This document shows, piece after piece, positions 43,941 to 52,731 of a stretch of DNA of 64,000 bases; positions within the stretch are counted from its first letter, which is position 1, and every line of letters starts with the position of its first letter. Origin of the DNA: Candidatus Uhrbacteria bacterium (GTDB lineage: Bacteria; Patescibacteriota; Patescibacteriia; 2-12-FULL-60-25); NCBI GenBank assembly GCA_016222815.1, contig JACRQE010000003.1:327248-391247 (forward strand). The letters are read 5' to 3'. The translations under genes and the position numbers were made by a program. The notes below the pieces were generated by a model. That model made no database searches, had not been told where the DNA came from, and was given only the letters and a program-made list of their open reading frames with translations.

Positions 43941-45869
43941 ATGCCCTATCCCCTTTTATTTACTCCAGGCAAAATCGGTAATTTGAAACTCAAAAACCGA
44001 TTGGTCATGCCGCCCATGGTGCGCAATTACGCTGACGAGAACGGTTTGGTCACCCAGCGCTATGTCGATCATATTGAGTCCATAGCAAAAGGAGGCGTAG
44101 GCATGCTGGTCCTCGAAGCCAGCTTCATCCGCCAGGATGGTCGAGGCTTCAAGAACGAACTTGGCATCCAATCGGACAAGACAATCGCCGGCTTGAAGCG
44201 TTTGGCTCGAGTCGCCCACAAACATAAGGCCGCGATCGGCATCCAGCTTTACCACGCCGGCCGCCAAACGAATTCCCAGACCACCGGTATCCGCTGTGTA
44301 GCGCCGTCCCCCATCGCCGATCCCATCAAACAGGAAGTCCCGCACCAATTGACGACAAAAGAAATCGAAGCGCTGGTCAAGGCTTACGGTGCCGCAGCCA
44401 GAAGGGCAAAAAAGGCTGGACTTGATTTCGTCGAGATACACGGCGCCCATGGCTACCTCATCACGCAATTCCTCTCGCCCTTCACCAACAAACGCAAAGA
44501 CCGTTACGGCGGTTCGGCGGAAAACCGCTTCCGTTTCTTGGCCGAAGTTTTTGCCGCCGTCCGCAAAGCGGTCGGAAAAGATTTTCCGGTCACGGTTCGA
44601 TTGAGCGGTGATGAATTAGTTGCCGGAGGTTTGCGCTTGAAAGATACGGTCTTGATCTCCAAAAAACTTGAAGCGCTCGGAGTCGATGCTCTCCACATAT
44701 CCGCCGGCAATTACGCTTCCTATGTCCAAGGCATGATGATTCCACCCATGGCGATTCCTGATGCACCGCTCGCTCATTTGGCTAAAGGCGTCAAACAGGC
44801 CGTCAAGATCCCGGTCATCGCTGTGGCGAAAATCCGCACACCAGAACTTGCTGAAAAACTCCTCAAGAATAAAACCGCTGATTTCATCGCAATCGGCCGC
44901 TCTTTATTAGCTGATCCCGAGTGGCCTAAAAAAGCTAAAGCCGGGATGGCTAAAGACATCAATAGCTGTATCGCATGCAACCAAGGCTGTATCAGCCGTC
45001 TTTTCGCCGACCAGGATGTGTGGTGCACGGTCAATCCGGTGTGCGGCCGAGAAAAGAGGTTCCTGGCAAAGCGCAAAGGCAAGATCAAAAAAGTCCTTAT
45101 CGCCGGCGGCGGACCTGCCGGTATGCAAGCCGCCATCACTGCGGCTAAGCGTGGACACAAAGTGACGATTTTCGAAAAATCCGCACGTCTCGGCGGCCAA
45201 TTGTTTGCCGCATCAGCCGCTCCCTACCGAAAAGATTGGGATTTATTGCGCCAGTCTCTTGTCAAACGCATCGCCGATTTAGGCGTCAAGGTAAGGCTAA
45301 AAACAGAACTGACTCCGGATATCGCAAGAAAAGAAAAACCGGATGCCGTCATCGTCTCATCAGGTTCTACACCGTCCTGGCCAGAAATACCCATACTCGC
45401 TGGCGTTGATGTCATGACCGCTCGCGACGTCATGGAAGGAAAATCTAATGCCAAAGGTAAAGTCATCATGGCCGGCGGCGGATGCGCCGGTGCGCAGACA
45501 GCCGAACATCTTGCGAAGAAAGGCCATAAGGTCACGATCGTTGAGGCCAAAGGCGAAATCGCGGCAGAAGCTCCGGTGGATGAACGGATGTTGCTTCTCG
45601 GACGTCTGGCAAAGGCCAAAGTCGACACCCTGATCAACACAAAGATAAAGCACATCGGGAACCGTTCCGTCATCGTCGAAACTTCAAAAGGAGAAAATAC
45701 CATTAAAGCCGACAGTGTGGTCCTGTGTTTCGGTTCGCATAGCGAAAACAACCTTGCCTTGTCGCTCAAATCATTGGTCCCGCAGGTAATCCTCGTGGGC
45801 GACGCCCTGAAAGCCCGCCGCGTGACCGACGCCGTGCTGGAAGGCTCGCTCGCCGCTCTATCGCTTTAA
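43941..45869 (+). CDS. OYE-type FMN/Fe-S/FAD oxidoreductase (2,4-dienoyl-CoA/enoate reductase family)
   Basis: A 642-residue three-part flavoprotein. The N-terminal TIM barrel (1-350) is old-yellow-enzyme-like with HGAHGYLITQFLSP, RYGGSAENRFRF and GRSLLADPEWP. A Cys cluster CIACNQGCISRL and a later C follow for a 4Fe-4S centre. The C-terminal half has FAD- and NAD(P)-binding GxGxxG motifs (IAGGGPAGMQAAI, MAGGGCAGAQTAEH). Relatives reduce enoyl or dienoyl substrates; the substrate here is unknown. This size and cofactor load is unusual for a reduced genome. Start 43941 has -10 TACAAT 9 nt upstream. Confidence 0.9.
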   Translation: MPYPLLFTPGKIGNLKLKNRLVMPPMVRNYADENGLVTQRYVDHIESIAKGGVGMLVLEASFIRQDGRGFKNELGIQSDKTIAGLKRLARVAHKHKAAIGIQLYHAGRQTNSQTTGIRCVAPSPIADPIKQEVPHQLTTKEIEALVKAYGAAARRAKKAGLDFVEIHGAHGYLITQFLSPFTNKRKDRYGGSAENRFRFLAEVFAAVRKAVGKDFPVTVRLSGDELVAGGLRLKDTVLISKKLEALGVDALHISAGNYASYVQGMMIPPMAIPDAPLAHLAKGVKQAVKIPVIAVAKIRTPELAEKLLKNKTADFIAIGRSLLADPEWPKKAKAGMAKDINSCIACNQGCISRLFADQDVWCTVNPVCGREKRFLAKRKGKIKKVLIAGGGPAGMQAAITAAKRGHKVTIFEKSARLGGQLFAASAAPYRKDWDLLRQSLVKRIADLGVKVRLKTELTPDIARKEKPDAVIVSSGSTPSWPEIPILAGVDVMTARDVMEGKSNAKGKVIMAGGGCAGAQTAEHLAKKGHKVTIVEAKGEIAAEAPVDERMLLLGRLAKAKVDTLINTKIKHIGNRSVIVETSKGENTIKADSVVLCFGSHSENNLALSLKSLVPQVILVGDALKARRVTDAVLEGSLAALSL

Positions 45870-45937
45870 TCCGATCGTCAACCGACCCGATAATCTCAAA
45901 AGTCACGAAAATCCGCTGGCTCAACTTGCTCCGGATG

Positions 45938-45946
45938 TGATATTCT
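45938..45946 (+). promoter_or_regulatory. Extended -10 of the 45957 operon
   Basis: TGA-TATTCT, 10 nt before the ATG at 45957. Confidence 0.5.
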
Positions 45947-45956
45947 ATTTGTCGTT

Positions 45957-47300
45957 ATGCATAATCCGATGCACACGCACAAGAAAGCCTACGTCGTCTC
46001 CGTCAACATGGGCTACGGCCATGAACGCGCCGCTTACGGTCTACGTGACCTGGCCTACGGCGACATCATCACGGCAAACGCTTATCCCGGTATCCCGAAG
46101 AAAGACAAGAAGCTCTGGACAGAAAGTCGCAGCCTATACGAAGCCATCTCGCGCCTCAAGCCGATTCCTGTACTCGGCGATATGATATTCGAGGTCATGG
46201 ACAAGATGCAGCGTATCGCACCTTTTTATCCGCGCCGCGATCTGTCTGCACCTAACATGCAGATCAGACAGACGTATTATTTCATCGAGAATCTTGGGCT
46301 CTGCAAGCACCTGATCGACAAACTCGCTAAGCATCCCCTGCCTCTGGTATGCACATTCTTCATGCCGGCTTTTGCCGCTGAAATCTACAATTACCCGGGC
46401 GATATCTATCTTGTGGTCTGCGATGCCGACATGGCCCGTGCCTGGGTGGCACGCGATCCCAAAAAAAGCCGCATAAAATATTTCGCACCGAACGGTCGCG
46501 TGGCTGAACGACTGAAACTTTACGGCGTCAAAGCGGAAAATATCTTCTTGACCGGCTTCCCTCTTCCCAAAGAACTGATCGGCGGACCGGAGGGCACGAT
46601 AATCAAGAAGGATATGGCCAAACGGTTATGCAATCTCGATCCGAACGGAGTTTTCCTGAATAAATATTCCCGGACCCTGCAGGCTGAACTTGGCGAGAAT
46701 ACCTGCCCGATAAAATCAGACCATCCCTTGACCCTGACTTTCAGCGTGGGCGGCGCCGGTGCGCAAAGGAAGCTCGCCATAGATGTGGTCCAAAGCCTTC
46801 GTCTGCACCTGAAGAACAATAAAATCACCTTCCGGTTGGTTGCCGGTACTAAAAAAGACATAGCGGATTACTTCTTGGAACAGATCAAGGAAATCGGACT
46901 CAAAAGCAGACTAGGCAAGAATCTTTTCGTGGATTATTTTGCCGACCGTCCAAGTTATTTCATCGAATTCAGCAAGATTTTGCGCAAAACCGACATCCTC
47001 TGGACCAAGCCCAGCGAACTTTCGTTCTATTGCGGCGCCGGCCTGCCGATCATCATGGCTCCATCCATCGGCTCGCAGGAACAATTCAACCGCACCTGGC
47101 TCAAGATGACCGGCGGCGGCGTTACCCAGGGCGATCCGCGCTATACAAACGAATGGCTGTTCGATTGGATCGGAAGCGGCGGTCTTGCCCGCATGGCCTG
47201 GAACGGATATATAGAAGCGCCGACCCACGGCTCATACCGAATCTCAAGCATCATGACCGGAGAAAAGATTACCCTTGAACAGCTTCCGATGATCATCTGA
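45957..47300 (+). CDS. GT-B glycosyltransferase (MGDG synthase/MurG-like, GT28 suspected)
   Basis: A 447-residue cytoplasmic protein. The N-terminal SVNMGYGHERAAYGL segment is the GHxxAA loop of GT28-type enzymes; the middle has VVCDADMARAWVA and VAERLKLYGV, the C-terminal half TLTFSVGGAGAQRKL and the donor-loop region LWTKPSELSFYCGAGLPIIMAP. Such enzymes make glycolipids or lipid II. No membrane helix is seen. The stop codon overlaps the uppP start, so both are coupled. Donor and acceptor cannot be named. Confidence 0.7.
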   Translation: MHNPMHTHKKAYVVSVNMGYGHERAAYGLRDLAYGDIITANAYPGIPKKDKKLWTESRSLYEAISRLKPIPVLGDMIFEVMDKMQRIAPFYPRRDLSAPNMQIRQTYYFIENLGLCKHLIDKLAKHPLPLVCTFFMPAFAAEIYNYPGDIYLVVCDADMARAWVARDPKKSRIKYFAPNGRVAERLKLYGVKAENIFLTGFPLPKELIGGPEGTIIKKDMAKRLCNLDPNGVFLNKYSRTLQAELGENTCPIKSDHPLTLTFSVGGAGAQRKLAIDVVQSLRLHLKNNKITFRLVAGTKKDIADYFLEQIKEIGLKSRLGKNLFVDYFADRPSYFIEFSKILRKTDILWTKPSELSFYCGAGLPIIMAPSIGSQEQFNRTWLKMTGGGVTQGDPRYTNEWLFDWIGSGGLARMAWNGYIEAPTHGSYRISSIMTGEKITLEQLPMII

Positions 47301-48118
47301 TGCTTACCTACGTCCAAAGCCTGACTCTTGGGGCGGTCCAGGGATTGACCGAGTTTTTGCCCATTTCCTCCTCGGGTCACCTCATCTTGGCCCGCGAAAT
47401 CCTCCACATCAACACCGAAAGCGGTTTGGCTTTCGATGCCGTACTTCAGCTTGGTACGACTTTGGCTGTATTGATTTATTTCCGCAATGATATTTACAGT
47501 CTCTGCCTGACTTTTTGGCGCCTTGTCAGCGGCCAAAAATCCAAGACCTCAGCCCAAGACAAAACATTATTTTTCGGCATCCTCATCGGAACCATCCCGG
47601 CTCTCATCCTCGGCCTGCTTCTTGAACATACGATGGAGACTTTGTTCCGAAGCGCCATTTTGGTCGCCCTGATGCTTATCCTCGGCAGTCTGCTTTTCAT
47701 CGCAGCCGAGCGATATGCCAGACAGAAACAAGCCCATCCTTCGCTGAAACAATCATGGTGGATCGGGGTATTCCAATGCCTGGCGCTAGTACCTGGCGTC
47801 TCCCGTTCCGGTTCAACCATCAGCGGCGGCCTGCTCCTCGGATTGACGCGCGAATCCGCCACCCGTTTCAGCTTCCTCCTCTCACTGCCGATCATTGCCG
47901 GCAGCGGTTTGTTGAAACTTAAGGACATCATCGAAAGCCCGCCACAGGACTTCGATCGCATCAGCCTCAGCCTCGGTTTCTTGGCCTCGGCAATTGTTGG
48001 TTATGCGGCAATCGGCTGGCTCATCAGGTTCCTGAAACGAAATTCGCTCATGCCCTTTGTTTGGTACCGTTTGTCGCTGGCTGTCCTCGTCGTGTTGATG
48101 TTGTTTTTTGAACGATAA
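47300..48118 (+). CDS. uppP: Undecaprenyl-diphosphatase (UppP/BacA)
   Basis: Recycles undecaprenyl diphosphate to the carrier phosphate. The 272-residue protein has eight or so membrane segments, the signature GAVQGLTEFLPISSSGHL and the second loop LVPGVSRSGSTISGG. The start shares one nucleotide with the upstream stop. UppS, which makes the carrier, is encoded at 58198-58887. Confidence 0.96.
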   Translation: MLTYVQSLTLGAVQGLTEFLPISSSGHLILAREILHINTESGLAFDAVLQLGTTLAVLIYFRNDIYSLCLTFWRLVSGQKSKTSAQDKTLFFGILIGTIPALILGLLLEHTMETLFRSAILVALMLILGSLLFIAAERYARQKQAHPSLKQSWWIGVFQCLALVPGVSRSGSTISGGLLLGLTRESATRFSFLLSLPIIAGSGLLKLKDIIESPPQDFDRISLSLGFLASAIVGYAAIGWLIRFLKRNSLMPFVWYRLSLAVLVVLMLFFER

Positions 48119-48123
48119 AATAT

Positions 48124-50712
48124 ATGCAAAAGAACGATCACCCGGCGGACGGCCGACACTCTGCCGCGCCTTGGACTTTGGATACCCAGGCGCTTTTTGC
48201 TGAATACGAGTCAGGCCCTCAAGGCATTGACTCCCATGAAGCTTCTTCCCGTTTGGCCGAGCATGGTTTGAACGAAATCCAACAAGACGGAGACATCCCC
48301 GGTTGGCGGATCTTTTTCCAACAATTCACCAGCCCCCTGGTCTCCATCCTTATCGGCGCCAGCGTCATCTCTTTCTTTTTGGGTGAAAGGACCCAGACCG
48401 TAATCATTTTGGTCATGATGTTTTTGGGCGGAATACTGGCTTTTGTCCAAGAGTACCGCAGCGAAAAATCTTTGCGCCAGCTCCGCAAAAAACTCACCCG
48501 TTATGCCAGCGTCGTCCGTGGCGGCAAAACAGAACGCGTCGACGCCAGGCACCTTGTCGTGGGTGACATCGTCGAATTAAGCCTCGGTTCGGTCGTCCCG
48601 GCTGATTTGCGGCTTTTCCGCATCCAAGACCTCGAAATCGATGAATCCATCATCACCGGCGAATCCGATCCCGTTCCCAAATCTGCTGTACCGCTCTCAT
48701 CTGCGGCCAAACTTCCTCAAGAACAGCTGAATGTCGCCTTTCTCGGCACCCATGTTGTCCAAGGTTCAGGATACGGCCTGGTCATCAGGACCGGCAGCAA
48801 GACCGAATTCGGACGGACTGCGACATTGCTTACCAAAAAAACCGAAGAGACCGACTTCCAGAAAGGCATCCGGGAATTCGGAAATTTTTTGGTCAAAATT
48901 ACTCTGGGTCTTGCATTGGTGGTTTTCATTTTCCTCGCACTATTCCGAGGCGAATTCGCTGAATCGCTCCTGTTCGCACTGGCGTTGGCTGTCGGGGTCT
49001 CTCCTGAGCTCCTGCCGGTCATTGTAACCATCAACCTGTCGCGCGGAGCCATCGCCATGGGCCGCAAAAAGGTCTTGGTAAAACGCCTAATCGCCATCGA
49101 GGATTTGGGAAATGCCGATGTTTTTTGTACGGATAAGACCGGAACACTTACCGTGGGGAAACTGCGTGTCAGGGATTCATTCGACGCGTTCGGTTCCGAA
49201 AGCAATTCGCCCCTAACCCACGCCATGTGCTGCCTGGAAGTTTCGGGTAATGGACGCGCCACAAACCCTATCGATCAAGCCCTGCTTGAAGCCGCAGGCA
49301 GCCGCAATCTTTCGGACCTAATGCCCGGATGCCGCCGTCTGGATATCATCTCTTTCGATTTTAAGCGCCGCAGGATGAGCTGTGTCCTTGGTCGGGAAAA
49401 CGCAGGTCCGCAGCTCATCACCAAAGGTGCGGTAAGCGAAATCTTGGACGTTTGCGATACTTACTTAGATCCCAGAAACAACCGTCTCGAGGCATTGGAT
49501 GACTCAATCCGCCAAACGATCTTGGACAAAATCGAAATAGCCCATGATTCAGGGCAACGGGTCGTGGCGGTCGCCCGTCGTGATCTTGAGGCGAAGGATA
49601 AGTATTCGCCTGAAGATGAACGCGGTTTGGAATTCATCGGCTACGTCACCGTAAGCGATGCGCCTAAAGTCACGGCAAAAGCCGCAATAAGATCCCTCCA
49701 GGACCTGAACGCTAAAATCGTTATCCTTACCGGAGATAACGAACAAGTGACGCGCTATGTGGCCAACGAACTGGATTTCAAGATTGAAGGTCTTCTGACC
49801 GGCGACGATCTGCAGGATATGGACGATGCTCAACTGGATTCCGCTGTAGAAAAGACCAATGTTTTTGCCCGCATCACGCCTGAACACAAGCTCCGCATCA
49901 TTAACGCCCTAAAACGCCGCGGACATACCGTCGGATACATGGGCGATGGGGTCAATGACGCTCCAGCGCTGCGTGCCGCCGATGTCGGCATCTCGTTCGA
50001 TGATGCGGTCGATGTAGCCAAAGAAGCAGCCGGGATCATCATGCTCAAAAAGAACTTATCGGTCCTTGCCGACGGCATCCGCGAAGGCCGCAAGACATTC
50101 GTCAATACGCGGACTTACATCTACGCCACGATCAGCTCGAATTTCGGCAATATGTTGTCTGTGGCCGGCGCTTCCCTCTTCCTGCCGTTCATCCCGTTGC
50201 TACCGGCGCAAATCTTACTTCTCAACCTGCTCAGTGACCTGCCCATGCTTGCGATATCCACGGACAACGTCCCGGATTCAGAACTCCGACAGCCCAAGCA
50301 CTGGAACATACGCCGCATCTCTAACTTCATGTATTTTTTCGGTACCATCTCGAGCATCGCGGATTACGTTACCTTCGGCGTATTGCTGTTGGTCGTCAAC
50401 GCCAACATCGATCTCTTCCGGAGCGGCTGGTTCATCGAATCCATGTTGACCGAAATCGTAATAATCTTCATGGTCCGGGCTCGTGTCCTCAAATGGTCGA
50501 ATCCGCCCGGTAAGATGCTTATAGCACTATCCGCTTTAGTCATCACGGGCACGATTTGGTTCGTGGAATCCGGTGCAGGCGCATTCTTCGGTCTAGTTCC
50601 CCTTGGGTTAAAACTCCAGTTTTCGCTCTTCCTGATCGTCATCGGTTATGCGATCCTGACTCTGACCGGCAAAACCGCGTATTATCGTTTCTTATCGAAA
50701 ACGGCCGAGTGA
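48124..50712 (+). CDS. MgtA-like P-type cation ATPase
   Basis: An 862-residue P-type ATPase. Motifs in order: TGES (ITGESDP), DKTGTLT phosphorylation site, KGA nucleotide-binding, TGDN and GDGVNDAPALRAADVGIS. Ten membrane segments are expected; the C-terminal region DLPMLAISTDNVPDSELRQPKHWNI resembles Mg-importing MgtA/MgtB. Coupled to uppP with 5 nt spacing. With the atypical CorA-like protein this could be the main Mg importer in the window. Confidence 0.9.
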   Translation: MQKNDHPADGRHSAAPWTLDTQALFAEYESGPQGIDSHEASSRLAEHGLNEIQQDGDIPGWRIFFQQFTSPLVSILIGASVISFFLGERTQTVIILVMMFLGGILAFVQEYRSEKSLRQLRKKLTRYASVVRGGKTERVDARHLVVGDIVELSLGSVVPADLRLFRIQDLEIDESIITGESDPVPKSAVPLSSAAKLPQEQLNVAFLGTHVVQGSGYGLVIRTGSKTEFGRTATLLTKKTEETDFQKGIREFGNFLVKITLGLALVVFIFLALFRGEFAESLLFALALAVGVSPELLPVIVTINLSRGAIAMGRKKVLVKRLIAIEDLGNADVFCTDKTGTLTVGKLRVRDSFDAFGSESNSPLTHAMCCLEVSGNGRATNPIDQALLEAAGSRNLSDLMPGCRRLDIISFDFKRRRMSCVLGRENAGPQLITKGAVSEILDVCDTYLDPRNNRLEALDDSIRQTILDKIEIAHDSGQRVVAVARRDLEAKDKYSPEDERGLEFIGYVTVSDAPKVTAKAAIRSLQDLNAKIVILTGDNEQVTRYVANELDFKIEGLLTGDDLQDMDDAQLDSAVEKTNVFARITPEHKLRIINALKRRGHTVGYMGDGVNDAPALRAADVGISFDDAVDVAKEAAGIIMLKKNLSVLADGIREGRKTFVNTRTYIYATISSNFGNMLSVAGASLFLPFIPLLPAQILLLNLLSDLPMLAISTDNVPDSELRQPKHWNIRRISNFMYFFGTISSIADYVTFGVLLLVVNANIDLFRSGWFIESMLTEIVIIFMVRARVLKWSNPPGKMLIALSALVITGTIWFVESGAGAFFGLVPLGLKLQFSLFLIVIGYAILTLTGKTAYYRFLSKTAE

Positions 50713-50721
50713 TATCGGCCG
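50702..50721 (-). terminator. Terminator of the 50730-51200 gene
   Basis: Stem CGGCCGA (50702-50708) with TCGGCCG (50715-50721), followed on the minus strand by TTTTCG. It overlaps the mgtA-like stop. Confidence 0.6.
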
Positions 50722-50729
50722 CTCTCCCA

Positions 50730-51200
50730 TCACTTCTTTTTCGTCTCTTTCAAGAAATCGGCCCTTGCACGATCAATGGATTTTTTGAACGAATGCACCT
50801 CGTCAGTCAGGCTGGATGCGCCCCCAAAACCGCAATAAGGCAAATTCATGGCATCCCAGGCCATCCCGAGCCTATAGCGGTAGTTTTCGACGGACTTTTC
50901 GTGCCCTTCACCGAATTTAGTTACGTCTATTTTGAGTTGCTTTTCAGCTTTTTCATTCAAGTCCCGAACTTTCTTTGTCACGCATTTCGAAGCCGGCTCG
51001 ATAATATCAGCTGTTTCTTCGATAACGTCGCTCAAGGCCGCCTTAACAACCGCTTTGCTGGTCTTTTTAGCTGTTGCCTTGATACTTGTCACCTTTTTCT
51101 TAACCACGACCTTAGCCTCTGCCGAAACAGGCAAAATGATTGTGGGTATGACTAAAATTGCGGTCAACAAAGCAAAAAACTTATAGCGGTTCTGTATCAT
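50730..51200 (-). CDS. Secreted small helical protein
   Basis: A 156-residue protein with a signal peptide (FALLTAILVIPTIILPVSAEA) preceded by a clear Shine-Dalgarno (AGGTGGAG). The mature part is Lys/Glu/Ala-rich and helical (KKVTSIKATAKKTSK, DLNEKAEKQLKID) with two Cys near residues 73 and 124. No family recognised. A secreted, possibly surface-binding helical protein. Confidence 0.55.
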   Translation of the reverse strand: MIQNRYKFFALLTAILVIPTIILPVSAEAKVVVKKKVTSIKATAKKTSKAVVKAALSDVIEETADIIEPASKCVTKKVRDLNEKAEKQLKIDVTKFGEGHEKSVENYRYRLGMAWDAMNLPYCGFGGASSLTDEVHSFKKSIDRARADFLKETKKK

Positions 51201-51238
51201 TACTCCACCTTACATAACCCTGACACGCCTGTAAACAC

Positions 51239-51790
51239 TCAAGTCTGGATGACGGAGTGTGCTGGTTTCCGTCCTTTTGCCTGGTAAATCTTATCTAATG
51301 CCAAACCGAACTCAATGGCGGAGAAGAAAAATGCGGTATAAAAAAGATCACCGAACAACGCGTTCCTGAAAAACGGCAATCCAGCCGTAAAACACTCCAG
51401 CAGGCCGGAAAGCGTCTTCGGATACCACACGGAAAACTGCCACACTGCCCAATTGGTGGCCAAAAAGAAGAAAAACGAGCACCCAGTACTCACCGCCAGA
51501 GTTTTCCAAGCCTGGATTTTCCCATCCAGCAGTTTAGATGCCAAACCAACCACCGCTAAACTCGAATAAACCACCAACATAAGCTTTTCATCATAAAATC
51601 CCAACCAAAAATCACCTACCAACATCGCGGCCATGGCAATCCAAATCGCATGTTTGCGTCCCAGATAACGCCCTGCGACGAGTGTCAGTGCTATCAGCGG
51701 AGTGAAGTTCCAGGCATGCGGCAGCAGACGTCCAGCCGCACCAATCCCCACCAGCGCCAAACCGACTAAGATTTTTCCTCCTTTTGTCAT
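51239..51790 (-). CDS. S-component-like membrane protein (DUF6580-type)
   Basis: A 183-residue protein with about five membrane segments (KILVGLALVGIGAAGRLLPH, FTPLIALTLVAGRYLG, IWIAMAAMLVGDFWLGFY, LMLVVYSSLAVVGLA, FFFFLATNWAVWQFS). The layout (NFTPLIALTLVAGRYLG, DFWLGFYDE, ATNWAVWQ) resembles the substrate-binding S-components of ECF transporters. It starts 10 nt after the DUF4430 gene stop, so the two act together. The substrate is not shown by sequence. Confidence 0.65.
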   Translation of the reverse strand: MTKGGKILVGLALVGIGAAGRLLPHAWNFTPLIALTLVAGRYLGRKHAIWIAMAAMLVGDFWLGFYDEKLMLVVYSSLAVVGLASKLLDGKIQAWKTLAVSTGCSFFFFLATNWAVWQFSVWYPKTLSGLLECFTAGLPFFRNALFGDLFYTAFFFSAIEFGLALDKIYQAKGRKPAHSVIQT

Positions 51791-51800
51791 ATTAGGCGCT

Positions 51801-52268
51801 TTATTGTTGGCCAGATGTCAGCTTCCACATGACCACATCCCCTGGTTTCAATTTGTATGAACTTGCTCCAATCTTGCCGTATTCGTTATTCACCCAGTAT
51901 TGCCACCAGGCTTTCTTACTCGGGTCTTGTTTGCCGCCGATCTCTTCGACAAAAACCCCCAGATCGCCGCCGTAATCTTTTGATTTGATTCCGAAACTAG
52001 CTTTGTCATCGTATAACTTCAGGGCGTCAAATACGCTTTCTCCTTCCTGCCAGACAATCTCGGAAGACGAAAAAATCCTCCCATCTCCAAAATCCACCAT
52101 GACACTGACTTTCTCGGCTGGTTTATCCGTCTGGAAAGGTTCTGTCTTGACTGTCGGAGCAGTTTCATAGGCCGTCCCTGGCAGCATTTTCGCTGTCGCA
52201 AAACCTAAGAAAAAAACTGCGACCGAAAGAACAAAGATGCTGATGAAGTTCTTGGTGATAGTTTTCAT
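51801..52268 (-). CDS. Exported DUF4430-domain protein
   Basis: A 155-residue protein with a signal-anchor (FISIFVLSVAVFFLGFATAK). The rest is a DUF4430 fold (transcobalamin C-terminal-like): VDFGDGRIFSSSEIVWQEGE, VFDALKLYDDK, AWWQYWVNNEYGKIGASSYKL and LKPGDVVMWKL. In other proteins this fold binds cobalamin-like ligands or acts as an adaptor. Extended -10 GTTAAT lies 9 nt before the ATG, with TTGACC at 17 nt. It precedes the S-component-like gene. Confidence 0.8.
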   Translation of the reverse strand: MKTITKNFISIFVLSVAVFFLGFATAKMLPGTAYETAPTVKTEPFQTDKPAEKVSVMVDFGDGRIFSSSEIVWQEGESVFDALKLYDDKASFGIKSKDYGGDLGVFVEEIGGKQDPSKKAWWQYWVNNEYGKIGASSYKLKPGDVVMWKLTSGQQ

Positions 52269-52277
52269 AACATCACA

Positions 52278-52306
52278 ATTAACCCACGCTGGTTGGGGTA
52301 GGTCAA
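52278..52306 (-). promoter_or_regulatory. Promoter of the DUF4430 operon
   Basis: TTGACC (52301-52306), 17 nt spacer ending TGG, GTTAAT (52278-52283), 9 nt before the ATG. Confidence 0.6.
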
Positions 52307-52330
52307 TGTGAATAGATTTTTATAAACTTC

Positions 52331-52609
52331 TCAAAACAACTGCTCCGTGCTTTCCGTATTATCCTTATCTTGCGGCTCCGCATCCATCTCTGCCGAAGCT
52401 TCGCGTTCATACTGGGTCCACATGTTTGAAAGTATAGTCCGTAAATTCTCCAAATCCATATCCTTATCCAATTCACCCAGTGCCAGGTGGCTCTCTAACA
52501 CCTCGCTCACAAGTTCGTTCCAAACATCCTGGCTGGCCACACCCTGCTCTTTCGCCAAGTCTGATATCTCTTCAAACAATTCGGCATGCGATAAAGTATC
52601 GAGCTTCAT
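52331..52609 (-). CDS. Small acidic hypothetical protein
   Basis: A 92-residue, strongly acidic, all-helical protein (LFEEISDLAKEQGVASQDVWNELV, split here as LFEEISDLAKEQ and DVWNELVSEVLESH). It ends in a disordered acidic tail. No family recognised; a small partner or regulator is possible. The only start is ATG 52609. Confidence 0.5.
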   Translation of the reverse strand: MKLDTLSHAELFEEISDLAKEQGVASQDVWNELVSEVLESHLALGELDKDMDLENLRTILSNMWTQYEREASAEMDAEPQDKDNTESTEQLF

Positions 52610-52681
52610 ATTGAAATCATTAATTATTCTTAACCAGACAAAGGGTATCAGCCAATCCGCAATCTGTCATCGGTTATGAAA

Positions 52682-52712
52682 AGAGACCCTGAACTATGTG
52701 TTCTGAGTCTCT
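52682..52712 (-). terminator. Terminator of the 52732-53241 gene
   Basis: Thirteen-bp imperfect stem (two mismatches) and a 5-nt loop, then CTTTTC on the minus strand. Confidence 0.65.
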
Positions 52713-52731
52713 GAGTTCACTTCCGTCCCTT

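Noticed and set aside
52260..52330. Cobalamin riboswitch before the DUF4430 operon
   Set aside because: The gap is too short, lacks the B12-box, and the promoter places the transcript start next to the ATG.
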